The translations under genes and the position numbers were made by a program. A stretch of 64,000 nt of DNA from Actinophytocola sp963825445 (GTDB lineage Bacteria; Actinomycetota; Actinomycetes; Mycobacteriales; Pseudonocardiaceae): contig CAWGTM010000003.1 in NCBI GenBank assembly GCA_963825445.1, positions 22,969 through 86,968 on the forward strand, written 5' to 3'. This document shows, piece after piece, positions 26,770 to 36,505 of the stretch; the stretch's first letter is position 1, and each line of letters starts with the position of its first letter. The notes under the pieces are model-generated. The model saw only the letters and a list, made by a program, of their open reading frames with translations, was not told the origin of the DNA and searched no databases.

Positions 26770-27234
26770 GTGCGGATACCACCTGCCTACCTGCGTTGGG
26801 CGGCGGTCGGTACCGGGGTCGTGCTGCTCGCCGTGGTCATCGCGGTACTGGCGAACATCCTCGGCCTTCTTGGTGGTGAGGTGGACGACGCGGGCCGCAC
26901 GGTGTCCGCCTCCGTGGTCACCGGCGTTCCCTGCACGGAGAGCGGCGCCGCCGAGACCGTGAAGTTCACCCTCGACGGCACCGAACGCGAGGCCCGTTTC
27001 GACGGCTGCGGTCACCAGGAGGGCGAGCTCGTGGAGATCGCGGTGCCGGAGAACGCCGGCGACGACAACCTCGTGGTGCACGCGGCCGAGGCGACCACCG
27101 GCACCGACGGGCCCGGCTCCGGTCTGCCGTTCGTGCTGATCATCCTGAGCGGGATGGCCGGCGCGGGTTACGCGTTCCTCGTCCGCCGAGGTCCCCGCAC
27201 GGCCAAGCTGCCCGCACCACTGCGTCTGGCCTAG
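26770..27234 (+). CDS. Two-span membrane protein of unknown function
   Basis: A 154-residue protein with an N-terminal span (VGTGVVLLAVVIAVLANIL), an external domain of about 85 residues containing two cysteines (VPCTESG and DGCGHQ) that could pair, and a second span (LPFVLIILSGMAGAGYAFLV) ending in a basic tail. No family is recognised. It follows the potassium channel by 39 bases on the same strand. Confidence 0.6.
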   Translation: MRIPPAYLRWAAVGTGVVLLAVVIAVLANILGLLGGEVDDAGRTVSASVVTGVPCTESGAAETVKFTLDGTEREARFDGCGHQEGELVEIAVPENAGDDNLVVHAAEATTGTDGPGSGLPFVLIILSGMAGAGYAFLVRRGPRTAKLPAPLRLA

Positions 27235-27241
27235 GCAGATC

Positions 27242-28573
27242 TCAGGCAACGTCCTCCGGCGGCGACAGCCAGGTGTTGCACTGCCACGTCCGATTCTGCT
27301 GCGCGCCCTGCTCCCACCAGCCGATCGCGTGGTCGTCGGTGCCGTGGTCACGCGGCAGGCCGGCCGTGTGGTCGCCGCGGTCCTGGGACGTGCGGGCCTC
27401 GGTGAGGATGTTGTCGTCGACCGACCCGAGCGAGTACGTGGCCGCGAAGAACATCCCGGAGAAGCACTGCGCCTGCAGCTCGAGCCGCCGCGACAGCTCC
27501 AGGCCGGGTTCCGTGTCGGCGCCCGCGTTGTAGCGCTCCTCGGCGTAGGTGGAGAGCACCCCGCTCATCGACTGCACGTGGTGGCCGTACTCGTGGGAGA
27601 GCACCGCCAGGTAGACGCCCGGGTGCGCGCCGTACATGTCGGTCTGCAACCCGGCGAAGGGCATGTACAGGGTGTTGTCCTGGCCGCAGTAGAACGCCGC
27701 GACCGCCCCGTTCGAGCCGGAGGTCGACCCGCAGGCGCTCGACCACTCGGTGCCCTCGGGGAACTGGAGACCGGGCGTGAAGAACGGCAGTCCCGCCTGC
27801 TCCATCACCGGCGCCCACGCGGCGTCCAGGCAGGGGAGCGCGCTCGTGAAGAAGTTGGCGGCGCCGGCCGGGCTGGTGTCCCAGGTGGCGAGGTTGCACG
27901 TGACGGCGGGCAGGCCGAGATCCCCGAGGAACAGGGGGTTGTCACCGAGCGCGTAGACCGGCTGCGGACCCGCGGGGGTCGTCTCGGTCTCCGTCTCGTA
28001 GGTGGTCTCCTCGGTCTCCGTGGTCGTCTCGGTGGTGGTGGTCGTGACGTCCGTGGTCGTGGTCTCGGACGTGGTGGCGATCGGCTCGTCGTAGTTGGTG
28101 TCCGCGACCGTGTCGTTCTTGTCGGAGGCGGCGATCAGGCCGACCATGCCGACCGCGACCACCAGCACGCCCACCAGGATGGTCGTGAGGATGGCGCCGG
28201 TGTTGGACTTCGGGCGGCCCTGCGGGTGGCCCGGGTAACCCTCCACCCAGGGCGCGGTGCGCGGCGGCGGCATCTGGTAGCCGGGCGGCGGGTGGCCGGG
28301 TGGGCGCTGGCCGTACGGCGGCGGCATGGGCGGACGCTGCGGATACTGCTGCTGCGGATACTGCTGCTGTGGGTACGGCTGCTGCGGGTACTGCCGCGTC
28401 GGATACGGCTGCTGCCGCGGGTACTGCTGCGTGGGGTACGGCGGCGGCTGCTGCGGGTATCCGGGCCGGTGCGCGGGCGGGGGAGGGCCGACCGGTCGGG
28501 GTGGCAGCGGGCGGGCGGCAGGGGGCGGCAACGGGCCCGTCGGCCGCCACGGACCAGGTGGTGGCTGCGTCAT
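27242..28573 (-). CDS. Neutral zinc metallopeptidase (YpfJ-like) with Pro/Gln/Tyr-rich head
   Basis: A 443-residue protein. The cytoplasmic head (residues 1-115) is a low-complexity run of PQQQYPQ-type repeats, encoded by tandem imperfect DNA repeats at 28,330-28,450. One span follows (ILTTILVGVLVVAVGMVGLIAA), then a Thr/Glu-rich stalk and a PF04228-type domain. That domain has the zinc motif LSHEYGHHVQ and the downstream RLELQAQCFSGMF. The catalytic domain faces outside. It is divergent from the DUF2207 gene. Confidence 0.85.
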   Translation of the reverse strand: MTQPPPGPWRPTGPLPPPAARPLPPRPVGPPPPAHRPGYPQQPPPYPTQQYPRQQPYPTRQYPQQPYPQQQYPQQQYPQRPPMPPPYGQRPPGHPPPGYQMPPPRTAPWVEGYPGHPQGRPKSNTGAILTTILVGVLVVAVGMVGLIAASDKNDTVADTNYDEPIATTSETTTTDVTTTTTETTTETEETTYETETETTPAGPQPVYALGDNPLFLGDLGLPAVTCNLATWDTSPAGAANFFTSALPCLDAAWAPVMEQAGLPFFTPGLQFPEGTEWSSACGSTSGSNGAVAAFYCGQDNTLYMPFAGLQTDMYGAHPGVYLAVLSHEYGHHVQSMSGVLSTYAEERYNAGADTEPGLELSRRLELQAQCFSGMFFAATYSLGSVDDNILTEARTSQDRGDHTAGLPRDHGTDDHAIGWWEQGAQQNRTWQCNTWLSPPEDVA

Positions 28574-28646
28574 TTCCCCAAGGCTCCCCAGCTTTTCTCG
28601 TCGGACCAGCGGTGAGCATATGGGCACTGGACTATCCTCCGCAGGC

Positions 28647-30398
28647 GTGTTCGCGAAGTGGGGGGCGTCTGCCGCGGTAGTAGCCGCGTGCGCGGTGTTC
28701 GGACTGGTCATGCCGGCTGCCGCGCAGCCGTCGATACCGCCGCCATCGCCCGGCGGCCCGACGTTCGACTTCCCCGTCCAGCCCGGGCCGACGGGGCTGG
28801 ATCCCACGCGCCCGCCCGAGTCCGAGGCGCCGCCAGGACCCCGGCCGATACCGCTGTTGCCCCAGAGCGTCAACCTCGCCATGAAGCTGCAGTCCGACGG
28901 CGGCCTGGCCATCTCCGAGCAGGTGTTCGTACAGGCCGACCACACCATGACCCGCCGCGCGCCGCTGCGCATCCAGGCGGGCGACGGGCGGGACCGGGTG
29001 TTCACCCTCCGCGACGTCGAGGTGAACGGCGACAGCACCGCCGAGGTCACGGGCGACGAGTTCGTCCTGCGGGTCGGCGAGGGCGTCACCACGGTCAAGT
29101 ACACGGTCGACGGCGCCGTGGTCGACAGCGTTGATGGCCCAGCCGGCGACCACCAGGAGGTCCGCTGGCAGCTGGCCAGCGGCTGGGACGTGCCCTTGCG
29201 GATGCTGCGCGCGTCGTTCATCGCGCCGCGCCAGCCCGATTCCATCGTCTGCCTGGCCGGCGCCCGCAACACCGACTCGCCGTGCCAGTCCGCGCTCACC
29301 GACACCGGCCAGGTGCTGCGGGTGGTGCAGCAGGATCTGCCGGCCGGTGAGCGGATCGACCTGTCGCTGCACCTGCCGGCCGGCACGGTCGGCGCGAACG
29401 CCGAGTTCGACGGCTCGGCCGAGCCCGGACCGTTCTCGCTCACCACGGCCAGCGCCGTCGGTCTCGGCGTCCTGGCTGTCGTGCTGCTCGGCGGGTTCGT
29501 GCTGCTGTGGCTGGCCAGGGGCCGCGACGCCAAGGCGCTCGCCACCGAGGTCGGCCCGGTCGACCTGCTGCTGACCGACCAGGGTCGCGTGGCGTTCGCC
29601 TCGCCCGACGGCGTGCTGCCCGGCGAGGTCGGCACGGTGGTCGACGAGCGGGTGGACCTGGCCGACGTGACCGCCACGGTCGTGGACCTCGCGGTGCGCA
29701 ACTACCTGTCCATCCAGCGGACCCCCGAGGGCGACTGGCGGATCTCGCGCCGCAACGCGCCGGACGAGTCGCTCACCGGCTACGAACGCGCGGTCTACAC
29801 AGGACTGCTCGCCGGCGGCGACACCATGACGCTCGGCGAGCTGCGCGGCCGGGGCGTGGACCTGGTGGACATCCGCGACGAGCTGTACGCACACGTGGTC
29901 TCCCGCGACTGGTTCACCCGGCGCCCCGACCACGAGCGGTCGCTGTGGTCGATGACCGGCGTGCTGCTGGCCGTGCTCGGCGGCGCGGTCACCGTGGTGC
30001 TGGCGCTGACCGTCGGGCACGCGCTGCTCGGCCTGGCGCTGGTGGTCGGCGGGCTCGGGCTGGCGCTCGGCGCGCGGCTCATGCCGGCCAGGACCCGGCG
30101 CGGCACGGTGCTCGTCCAGCAGATCCGCGGGCTGCGCGGCTACCTGCGGGGCACCGACGCCACGACCATCCCGGCGGCCGACCGCGAGATGGTGCTGTCC
30201 CGGTCGCTGCCGTACGCGGTGGTGCTCGGCGAGACCGAAGGTTGGCTCACGAGGTTCGGCGGCCTCGACGCGGCGGCCGACGGCACCCCCGGGCTCTACT
30301 GGTACGAGGGCGAGTCCGCCACGTTCGCCGCCGACTTCCCGGGGTTTCTCCGCGCGGTCGACGAGGCGCTCGGGCGGGAGCGGATGGCGTCGGCGTGA
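28647..30398 (+). CDS. DUF2207 membrane protein
   Basis: A 583-residue protein with signal peptide (MFAKWGASAAVVAACAVFGLVMPAAAQ), an extracytoplasmic beta-rich DUF2207 domain (residues about 60-270), a span (SAVGLGVLAVVLLGGFVLLWLA), a cytoplasmic region and two further spans (MTGVLLAVLGGAVTVVLAL, LLGLALVVGGLGLALGA). GTG 28647 was chosen because TATCCT lies eight bases upstream and the signal peptide then starts normally; ATG 28620 is in frame. Function unknown. Its stop overlaps the next GTG (GTGA). Confidence 0.82.
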   Translation: MFAKWGASAAVVAACAVFGLVMPAAAQPSIPPPSPGGPTFDFPVQPGPTGLDPTRPPESEAPPGPRPIPLLPQSVNLAMKLQSDGGLAISEQVFVQADHTMTRRAPLRIQAGDGRDRVFTLRDVEVNGDSTAEVTGDEFVLRVGEGVTTVKYTVDGAVVDSVDGPAGDHQEVRWQLASGWDVPLRMLRASFIAPRQPDSIVCLAGARNTDSPCQSALTDTGQVLRVVQQDLPAGERIDLSLHLPAGTVGANAEFDGSAEPGPFSLTTASAVGLGVLAVVLLGGFVLLWLARGRDAKALATEVGPVDLLLTDQGRVAFASPDGVLPGEVGTVVDERVDLADVTATVVDLAVRNYLSIQRTPEGDWRISRRNAPDESLTGYERAVYTGLLAGGDTMTLGELRGRGVDLVDIRDELYAHVVSRDWFTRRPDHERSLWSMTGVLLAVLGGAVTVVLALTVGHALLGLALVVGGLGLALGARLMPARTRRGTVLVQQIRGLRGYLRGTDATTIPAADREMVLSRSLPYAVVLGETEGWLTRFGGLDAAADGTPGLYWYEGESATFAADFPGFLRAVDEALGRERMASA

Positions 30399-31039
30399 AC
30401 GAGGCGCGCCTGGTGGCGCAGCGTGCGGTCGAGCGGTGGCTCCGGGGCGACGTCATCCAGGCGATGGCGAAGGCCGGCGAACTGGACGTCGAGCGCTACA
30501 AGGTGCGTGGCCTGGACGAGAGCGGCGACCCGGCCACCCTGTCCGAGCGGGCGTGGGACGCGGTGTTCGAGGACGGGCCGGGCGGGTACGTGGCCGTGCG
30601 CGGCGACCACCCACGCTGCGCCGCGGTCGGCCTCTACCAGGCCGCCGGCCACGACCACGCCTGGTTCGTGATCACCTCCCACCGGATCGCCGTGCTGCGC
30701 CTGCGGGACGCCCAGAGCACGGCCGACGCGGCGAAGGCCGAGCTGTCGAACGACCGCTCGCTGCGTGGCCTGGGCCAGTTCATCAAGGCCTCGGCAGCGG
30801 ACTTCGCGCAGAGCATGCGGCGACCGCCCCTGGCCGAACGCCCGGCGGACGCGGTGCTGGAGTGGCCGTTCGAACTGCCGAGACACGCGTTGCGCGGAGT
30901 GGAGCGCTGGAAGCAGCCGCTGGTCCCCCAGTTCGGCGGTGGCCCGCGCTTCGTGCAGATCCACTTCACGGACAAGTCGTGGGCCCGGGTGAAGACCGAC
31001 GAGGCGGGTCAGGCCGCGCTCACCGGCTCCTCCGACTGA
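30395..31039 (+). CDS. Soluble protein coupled to DUF2207, unknown function
   Basis: A 214-residue protein without spans or signal. It contains HAWFVITSHRIAVLRL and RFVQIHFTDKSWARVKTDE, beta-strand pairs reminiscent of PH-like folds, but I do not recognise a family. The start overlaps the DUF2207 stop by four bases, so the two are translationally coupled and probably act together. Confidence 0.68.
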   Translation: MNEARLVAQRAVERWLRGDVIQAMAKAGELDVERYKVRGLDESGDPATLSERAWDAVFEDGPGGYVAVRGDHPRCAAVGLYQAAGHDHAWFVITSHRIAVLRLRDAQSTADAAKAELSNDRSLRGLGQFIKASAADFAQSMRRPPLAERPADAVLEWPFELPRHALRGVERWKQPLVPQFGGGPRFVQIHFTDKSWARVKTDEAGQAALTGSSD

Positions 31040-31114
31040 TCCACAGCGGTATCCTGGTCGGGTACCGCACCGGTGGCGGGTTCTCGCGTCCGCGCACGCC
31101 CACGGAGGTCCATC

Positions 31115-32029
31115 ATGCCGGTACGTCCCTTCCACCGAGCCGACCGCGATCAGGTCACGAGGCTCGTCAACGCTCACGTCGGTGCCGTTGTACCCGGCAT
31201 CTCCGTGTCGGTGCAGAGCCTGCTCAGCCAGCTCGAACGCAACCCCGGCGAGTACGTGGTCGACCCGTGGGTGACCGACCGGCGCACGCTGGTGGCCGAG
31301 CAACGCGGCCGGATCGTGGCGGTCGCCCACCTGCTCCGCTACGGCACCGACGAGTCGGTGGGCGAGCACTACCGCGACACCGGTGAGATCGACTGGCTGC
31401 TGTGCTGGCCCGACGCCACGGCGGCCGGCGCGGAGCTGGCCACTGCGTGCCTCGCCCAGCTCGCCGCATGGCGGGTGGGCCGTTCGTACGCGGGCGGCGG
31501 GCTGCCCGCACCGGGTGTCTACGGCGTGCCGGCACAGTGGCCGCACATCCGCGACCTGCTCGGGCAGGCCGGATTCACCCACGGCGGCCGGACCGAGACC
31601 GTGTACCTGGCTCGGGTGGCCGACCTGCCGAGCGCCGAGTCGGCACCCGGCCGGGTGGTCGCGCGGACCGTGGGGATGAACGGCACCCGGTTCACGGCAG
31701 TGGTCGACGGCGTCGCCCTCGGGTACCTCGAGGTCGACACCAACCTGGAGACGGCCAACCGGATGTCGCGGACGGGGGACTGGGCCGACGTCGGGAACCT
31801 GCACGTGGAGCCGGATCACCGGCGTCGAGGGGTCGGGACCTGGCTGCTCGGGCAGGCGGCCGAGTGGCTGACCCTGGCCGGCGTGACCAGGCTCCTCGAC
31901 TATGCCGACGTGACCGCCGACCTGACGGAAGACGGCTACGCGGCGTTCCTTGTCGCACGGGGATTCCGCATGCTGACCACCACCGTTCGGGGTTTGTCCA
32001 CAGGCTCGATCACCAGCGCGGCGGAGTGA
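31115..32029 (+). CDS. GNAT family N-acetyltransferase
   Basis: A 304-residue protein with a C-terminal GNAT domain: ADVGNLHVEPDHRRRGVGTWLLGQAAEW contains the acetyl-CoA loop RRRGVGTWLL, and YAAFLVARGFRM the final strand and helix. The N-terminal half (TLVAEQRGRIVAVAHLL) may be a second, degenerate GNAT fold. ATG 31115 follows CGGAGG by seven bases. The acceptor substrate is unknown. Confidence 0.8.
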   Translation: MPVRPFHRADRDQVTRLVNAHVGAVVPGISVSVQSLLSQLERNPGEYVVDPWVTDRRTLVAEQRGRIVAVAHLLRYGTDESVGEHYRDTGEIDWLLCWPDATAAGAELATACLAQLAAWRVGRSYAGGGLPAPGVYGVPAQWPHIRDLLGQAGFTHGGRTETVYLARVADLPSAESAPGRVVARTVGMNGTRFTAVVDGVALGYLEVDTNLETANRMSRTGDWADVGNLHVEPDHRRRGVGTWLLGQAAEWLTLAGVTRLLDYADVTADLTEDGYAAFLVARGFRMLTTTVRGLSTGSITSAAE

Positions 32030-32054
32030 GACCGCTGCCACGTAGGCTGCGAAC

Positions 32055-33338
32055 ATGTCCGCAACTGAGCTGACCAGGTTCACGCTGCCCAACGGCCTGC
32101 GTGTGGTGCTCGCTCCGGATCCGACCTCCCCCGTGGTCGGCGTGAGCGTGCACTACGACGTGGGATTCCGTTCCGAACCCGAGGGTCGTACCGGCTTCGC
32201 GCACCTCTTCGAGCACCTGATGTTCCAGGGCAGCGAAAGCCTGGAGAAGCTCGCGCACTTCCGGCACGTGCAGTCGGCCGGCGGCACGTTCAACGGGTCG
32301 ACCCACCCGGACTACACGGACTACTTCCAGGTCCTGCCGAGTGCGGGCCTGGAGCTGGCGCTGTTCCTCGAGGCCGACCGCATGCGGGCGCCGAAGCTGA
32401 CCGAGGAGAACCTGCGCAACCAGGTCGACGTGGTCAAGGAGGAGATCCGCCTCAACGTGCTGAACCGGCCCTACGGCGGGTTCCCCTGGATCCTCCTGCC
32501 GCCGGTCCTGTACTCCACCTTCCCCAACGCGCACAACGGCTACGGCGACTTCACCGAGCTGGAGCAGGCCACCCTGGACGACTGCGCGCAGTTCTTCGAC
32601 ACCTACTACGCACCGGCCAACGCCGTGCTCACGGTGGCCGGCGACCTCGACCTGAACCAGGCGCGCGACCTGATCGACCGCCACTTCGGCGACGTGCCGG
32701 CCCGGCCGGCGCCGAACCGGCCGTCGTTCGCCGAGCCGCCGCCCGCGGGCGAGCTGCGTTCCGAGCACATCGACGCGCACGCCCCGCTGCCCGCGCTCGC
32801 CATCGGCTACCGGATGCCCGACCCGATCGACGAGCTCGACGGCTACCTGGCCAACCTCGTGCTGTCGGCCGTCCTGGCCGAGGGCGACGGTTCCCGCCTC
32901 CAGCAGCGTCTGGTCCACCGCGAGCCGCTGGTCACCGACGTGAACGCGGCCTGCGGCCTGTTCGGTCCGTTCGAGGCACGCGACCCCGACACGTTCACCA
33001 TCACGGCCGTCTACTCGGCCGACGCCGAGCAGAACCGGGTGCTCGCGGCCGTCGACGAGGAGCTGGACAAGCTGGCCACCACGCCGCCGAGCGAGCAGGA
33101 GCTGGCCAAGGTGACCGCCCGCTGGGTGGCCGGCCTGCACCGCGAGCACGACCGGCTGATCGCCCGCACGCTCGCCCTCGGCTCGTTCGAGCTGCTCTAC
33201 GGCGACCCGGGCCTGGTCAACCAGCTGGCCGACCGGATCTCCTCGGTCACGCAGGACGCGGTGTCCGCGGCCGCCAAGGCGTTGCGTCCCGACTCACGCG
33301 CGGTGCTGACCGTGTCGCCCGCAGGAGGAAACCAGTGA
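32055..33338 (+). CDS. M16 family zinc peptidase, catalytic subunit
   Basis: A 427-residue M16 protein. The inverted zinc motif HLFEHLMFQGS (about residues 48-58) with a downstream glutamate in VVKEEIRLNVL shows that this is the active half of a processing-peptidase-like pair. TAGGCT lies six bases before the ATG, so the mRNA is probably leaderless. The stop overlaps the start of the next M16 gene. Such pairs degrade peptides in a closed chamber made by both subunits; the natural substrate is unknown. Confidence 0.9.
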   Translation: MSATELTRFTLPNGLRVVLAPDPTSPVVGVSVHYDVGFRSEPEGRTGFAHLFEHLMFQGSESLEKLAHFRHVQSAGGTFNGSTHPDYTDYFQVLPSAGLELALFLEADRMRAPKLTEENLRNQVDVVKEEIRLNVLNRPYGGFPWILLPPVLYSTFPNAHNGYGDFTELEQATLDDCAQFFDTYYAPANAVLTVAGDLDLNQARDLIDRHFGDVPARPAPNRPSFAEPPPAGELRSEHIDAHAPLPALAIGYRMPDPIDELDGYLANLVLSAVLAEGDGSRLQQRLVHREPLVTDVNAACGLFGPFEARDPDTFTITAVYSADAEQNRVLAAVDEELDKLATTPPSEQELAKVTARWVAGLHREHDRLIARTLALGSFELLYGDPGLVNQLADRISSVTQDAVSAAAKALRPDSRAVLTVSPAGGNQ

Positions 33339-34696
33339 GCACGTTCCGTTCGGCCGCCGAGATCGGCCGCACCGCGACGGGCCCCCGGCAGCTGCCCACC
33401 ATCGGCGAGCAGCGCTCGGCCACCAACCTGTCCTCTGTGGACACCGTGTTGGACAACGGCCTGCGCGTGGTGGCCGTCCACCAGCCGACCGTGCCCATGG
33501 TCGAGCTGCGGCTGCGCATCCCGTTCGCCGGCGAGGACCCCCGCCACGCGGCGGTGGCCGAGGTACTGGCCGCCACGCTGCTCACGGGCACCGAGCGACG
33601 TGACCGCGTGGCCATGGACACCGACCTCGCGCTCGTCGGCGGCGACCTCGGCGCCGGCGTCGACCCCGAACGTCTTGCACTCGGCGGCAACGCGCTGGCC
33701 AGCGGGTTCGACACGCTGCTCGACGTCATGGCCGACGCCCTCACGGCGGCCGCCTACCGCGACGAGGAGGTGGCCGGCGAGCGGGCGCGGCTGGTCGAGC
33801 GCATCGCGGTCGCCCGTTCGCAGCCGAGCGTGATCGCCCGCGAGGCCCTCCAGCGCCACCGCTACGGCGACCACCCGTTCACCCGCGAGACCCCCGACGC
33901 GGCCGACGTCGAGACCGTGACCACCGACGAGGTGCGCGCGCTGCACCAGCGTGCGGTGCTGCCCCGCGGCTCCGTGCTGGTGTTCGTGGGCGACCTCGAG
34001 CCGAACCAGGCGGTCGACAAGATCGCGAGCGCGTTCGCCGGCTGGAACTCCGCGGACACGGCCGCCGAGCTGCCGCCGCTGCCGGACGTCACGGGCGGCG
34101 ACGTGCTGTTCGTGCCGCGCCCGGGTGCCGTGCAGTCGCAGCTGCGGCTGTCCGCCCAGGCCATCTCGCGCACCGACCCGCGCTACGCGGCGCTGCAGCT
34201 GGCGAACCTGGTGTTCGGCGGGTTCTTCTCGTCGCGGCTGGTGGAGAACATCCGCGAGGACAAGGGCTACACGTACCACGCGCGGTCCTCGCTCGAGTTC
34301 ACCCGCCACGGCGCGACGCTGCTGGTCGACGCCGACACGGCCAGCGACGTGACCGCGCCCGCGCTGCTGGAGATGCGCTACGAGCTGGCGCGGCTGGGCG
34401 TCGTGCCGCCCACGGCCGAAGAGGTGGAAACCGTTCGGCAGTACGCGATCGGCTCGCTGCTGATCTCCACGTCGTCCCAGACGGGGCTCGCGTCCCAGCT
34501 CGCCGCGCTGACCACGCTCGGCCTTGGCACCGAGTGGCTGGTGGAGCACCCGGCGCGGCTCGCGGACGTGACGGCCGAGCAGATCGCCGACGCGGCGCTG
34601 GAGTTCTACAGCCCCACGCGCTACACGGGTGTGGTGGTCGGCGACGCCGCACAGCTGCGGCTGCTGGAGTCCCTGGGCGGCGTGTCCGCCGAATGA
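33335..34696 (+). CDS. M16 family peptidase-like partner subunit
   Basis: A 453-residue M16-fold protein lacking the HxxEH motif: the corresponding segment reads AAVAEVLAATLLTG. It keeps the C-terminal substrate-binding signature FFSSRLVENIREDKGYTY, as in the non-catalytic subunit of two-component M16 peptidases. It overlaps the catalytic gene upstream (GTGA) and the nudC start downstream (ATGA), forming a three-gene coupled operon. Confidence 0.88.
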   Translation: MSTFRSAAEIGRTATGPRQLPTIGEQRSATNLSSVDTVLDNGLRVVAVHQPTVPMVELRLRIPFAGEDPRHAAVAEVLAATLLTGTERRDRVAMDTDLALVGGDLGAGVDPERLALGGNALASGFDTLLDVMADALTAAAYRDEEVAGERARLVERIAVARSQPSVIAREALQRHRYGDHPFTRETPDAADVETVTTDEVRALHQRAVLPRGSVLVFVGDLEPNQAVDKIASAFAGWNSADTAAELPPLPDVTGGDVLFVPRPGAVQSQLRLSAQAISRTDPRYAALQLANLVFGGFFSSRLVENIREDKGYTYHARSSLEFTRHGATLLVDADTASDVTAPALLEMRYELARLGVVPPTAEEVETVRQYAIGSLLISTSSQTGLASQLAALTTLGLGTEWLVEHPARLADVTAEQIADAALEFYSPTRYTGVVVGDAAQLRLLESLGGVSAE

Positions 34697-35673
34697 CCCA
34701 GCCGTTCCGGCTAGCCGGCCTGCCGACCCTGTCCCGGTCCACTGTGGACCGGAACGAGTCGGTGCGCACCGACCCGGCCCGGCTCGCCAAACTCTGGGCG
34801 ACCGGCCGGGTCATCGTGCTCGACGACCGCGGCCGCACCCCGGTCGGTTCCGGTGCCACCACGCTGGCCACCCGACCGGCCGTGCGGCTGGCCGACGAAC
34901 TGCCGGCCGACGCGCTGCTGCTGGGCGAACACGACGGCGTGGGCTACTGGGCCGTGCGGCGGTCGGTGGAGCTGCAGGAGGGCGTGCCGTCACCGGACAG
35001 CGCATGGGGCCTGTGGACGGGCGGCGCCGCGGATGGCGAGGAGTGGCACGACCTGCGCACGGTCGGCGCGCTGCTCGACGACACGTCGGCCGGTCTGTAC
35101 ACCACGGCCATGGCGCTGGTGAGCTGGCACGCGAAGGCCGGGTTCTGCGGCAACTGCGGGTCGCCGGTCGAGCGACGCAATGCGGGCTGGGCGACGCACT
35201 GCCCGAACTGCGGCCGCGAGGAGTACCCACGCACCGACCCGGCGGTGATCTGCCTGGTCCACGACGACGTGGGCGTGAACGGCGAGTCGGTGTTGTTGGC
35301 ACGCCAACCGATCTGGCCGCCGGAGCGCTACTCGGTGCTGGCGGGCTTCGTGGAGGCGGGCGAGTCTCTCGAGGCTTGCGTGGCCCGCGAGGTGGCCGAG
35401 GAGGTGGGGGTGTCGGTCAGGGACATCCGCTACCTGGGCAGCCAGCCGTGGCCATTCCCGCGTTCGATCATGGTGGGCTTCGCGGCGGTGACCGAACGCG
35501 GCGCGCCGCTGGTCCCGGCCGACGGCGAGATCGAGGAAGCCCGCTGGGTCACCAGGGATCTACTGCGCGAGGCGCTCGCGGCCGGCGGAGACCTGCCGGG
35601 CCTGAAACTCCCGGGCCCGACGTCCATCGCACGACTGATGCTGGCGGGTTGGGCCGAGGCCGACCAGGGCTAG
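34693..35673 (+). CDS. nudC: NAD(+) diphosphatase / RNA deNADding enzyme NudC
   Basis: A 326-residue NUDIX hydrolase that cleaves NAD(H) and removes NAD caps from RNA 5' ends. The zinc ribbon is CGNCGSPVE...CPNCG (about residues 153-176). The NUDIX box is GFVEAGESLEACVAREVAEEVG, shown here as GFVEAGES with REVAEEVG. The family-specific SQPWPFPRS follows about 20 residues later. Position downstream of the potassium channel/AdnB block matches Rv3199c. uvrD2, its usual mycobacterial neighbour, is absent. Confidence 0.93.
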   Translation: MTQPFRLAGLPTLSRSTVDRNESVRTDPARLAKLWATGRVIVLDDRGRTPVGSGATTLATRPAVRLADELPADALLLGEHDGVGYWAVRRSVELQEGVPSPDSAWGLWTGGAADGEEWHDLRTVGALLDDTSAGLYTTAMALVSWHAKAGFCGNCGSPVERRNAGWATHCPNCGREEYPRTDPAVICLVHDDVGVNGESVLLARQPIWPPERYSVLAGFVEAGESLEACVAREVAEEVGVSVRDIRYLGSQPWPFPRSIMVGFAAVTERGAPLVPADGEIEEARWVTRDLLREALAAGGDLPGLKLPGPTSIARLMLAGWAEADQG

Positions 35674-36107
35674 TGGTGGTTGGTCTCCGTGTAGCGGCCG
35701 CCAAGCCAGCCGGCCATTGTGGTCACGTAGACCAGGAACGTCCGCACGGGCAGCGGCAGCTCGGGTGACAGGTCGGCCGTGTACTTCATGAAGCCCGAGC
35801 GGATGGTGCCCGCCGGCTCGCCGTTGTGCGTGAGCTCCCACCTGCTCCGCAGCCGCCCGTGCCGGGTCAGCGTGAACCGCGCGGACTGCCACTCGGCCGT
35901 GAACTTGCCGGTGCCGATCCACTCGGCCGTCATCACCGGTCCGTAGTCACCGATCAGCGCGAACGAGAACTCCTCGTTGCGCGAGAGCTGGTAGTCCGTC
36001 CCCTCGATGGTGATCGAGTTGTTGACGAACTTGCCGACCTCCGCGTAGGGCGTCCCGTTCTCACTGAACTGCCACCGCGCGGCACCCAGCGTCTCAACCG
36101 TCAGCAC
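35670..36107 (-). CDS. Small protein, member 1 of a tandem paralogue cluster
   Basis: A 145-residue protein beginning MLTVETLGAARWQFSENG, with repeated beta-strand-like segments (FTAEWQSARFTLTRHGRL, WELTHNGEPAGTIRSG) and a hydrophobic C-terminal helix (LPVRTFLVYVTTMAGWLGG). The layout of strands followed by one hydrophobic helix recalls the LURP-one/tubby-like fold, but this is inference from pattern only. The three following minus-strand genes share it. Convergent with nudC, overlapping by four bases. Confidence 0.62.
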   Translation of the reverse strand: MLTVETLGAARWQFSENGTPYAEVGKFVNNSITIEGTDYQLSRNEEFSFALIGDYGPVMTAEWIGTGKFTAEWQSARFTLTRHGRLRSRWELTHNGEPAGTIRSGFMKYTADLSPELPLPVRTFLVYVTTMAGWLGGRYTETNHH

Positions 36108-36116
36108 GCCGTCATC

Positions 36117-36493
36117 CTAGAGAGCGTTGACCTGGTCGCCGAACGGTCCCTTGCCCGGACCCCGCATGAGCGTCGCATAGAGCAGTAACGTCCGGACCGC
36201 CAGCGGTATGTCCTCCGGCAGGTCGGCCTTGAACCCACCGAAGCCCACGCGAATGGTGCCGACCAGTGCGCCGTCCCGATGGACCTCCAGCAGGTTCCGC
36301 CACCGACTCGGTCGGCTCACCACAAGCTGCGTCGACTGCCACTCGGCGATGACCGTCCACCGGTCCTGGTGAGCTGGTAGGTCGTTCCCTCGACGGTGAG
36401 CGAGTTGTTCACGAACTTGCCGACGTCGACGAACGGGATCCCGTTCTCGCCGAACCGCAGCAGAGCGAGGCCTTGGGTTTCCACGGTCAACAC
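36117..36493 (-). pseudogene. Broken paralogue, member 2 of the cluster
   Basis: The first part (GTG 36493) reads LTVETQGLALLRFGENGIPF and VGKFVNNSLTVEGTTYQLTR, colinear with member 1. At about 36,365 the match jumps about 20 residues and one reading frame to TVIAEWQSTQLVVSR, then continues through LAVRTLLLYATLM to the stop at 36,117. An internal deletion that is not a multiple of three explains this. The surrounding DNA is otherwise free of frame errors, so the defect is probably real. Confidence 0.7.
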
Positions 36494-36505
36494 ACGGCAG
36501 CTTAG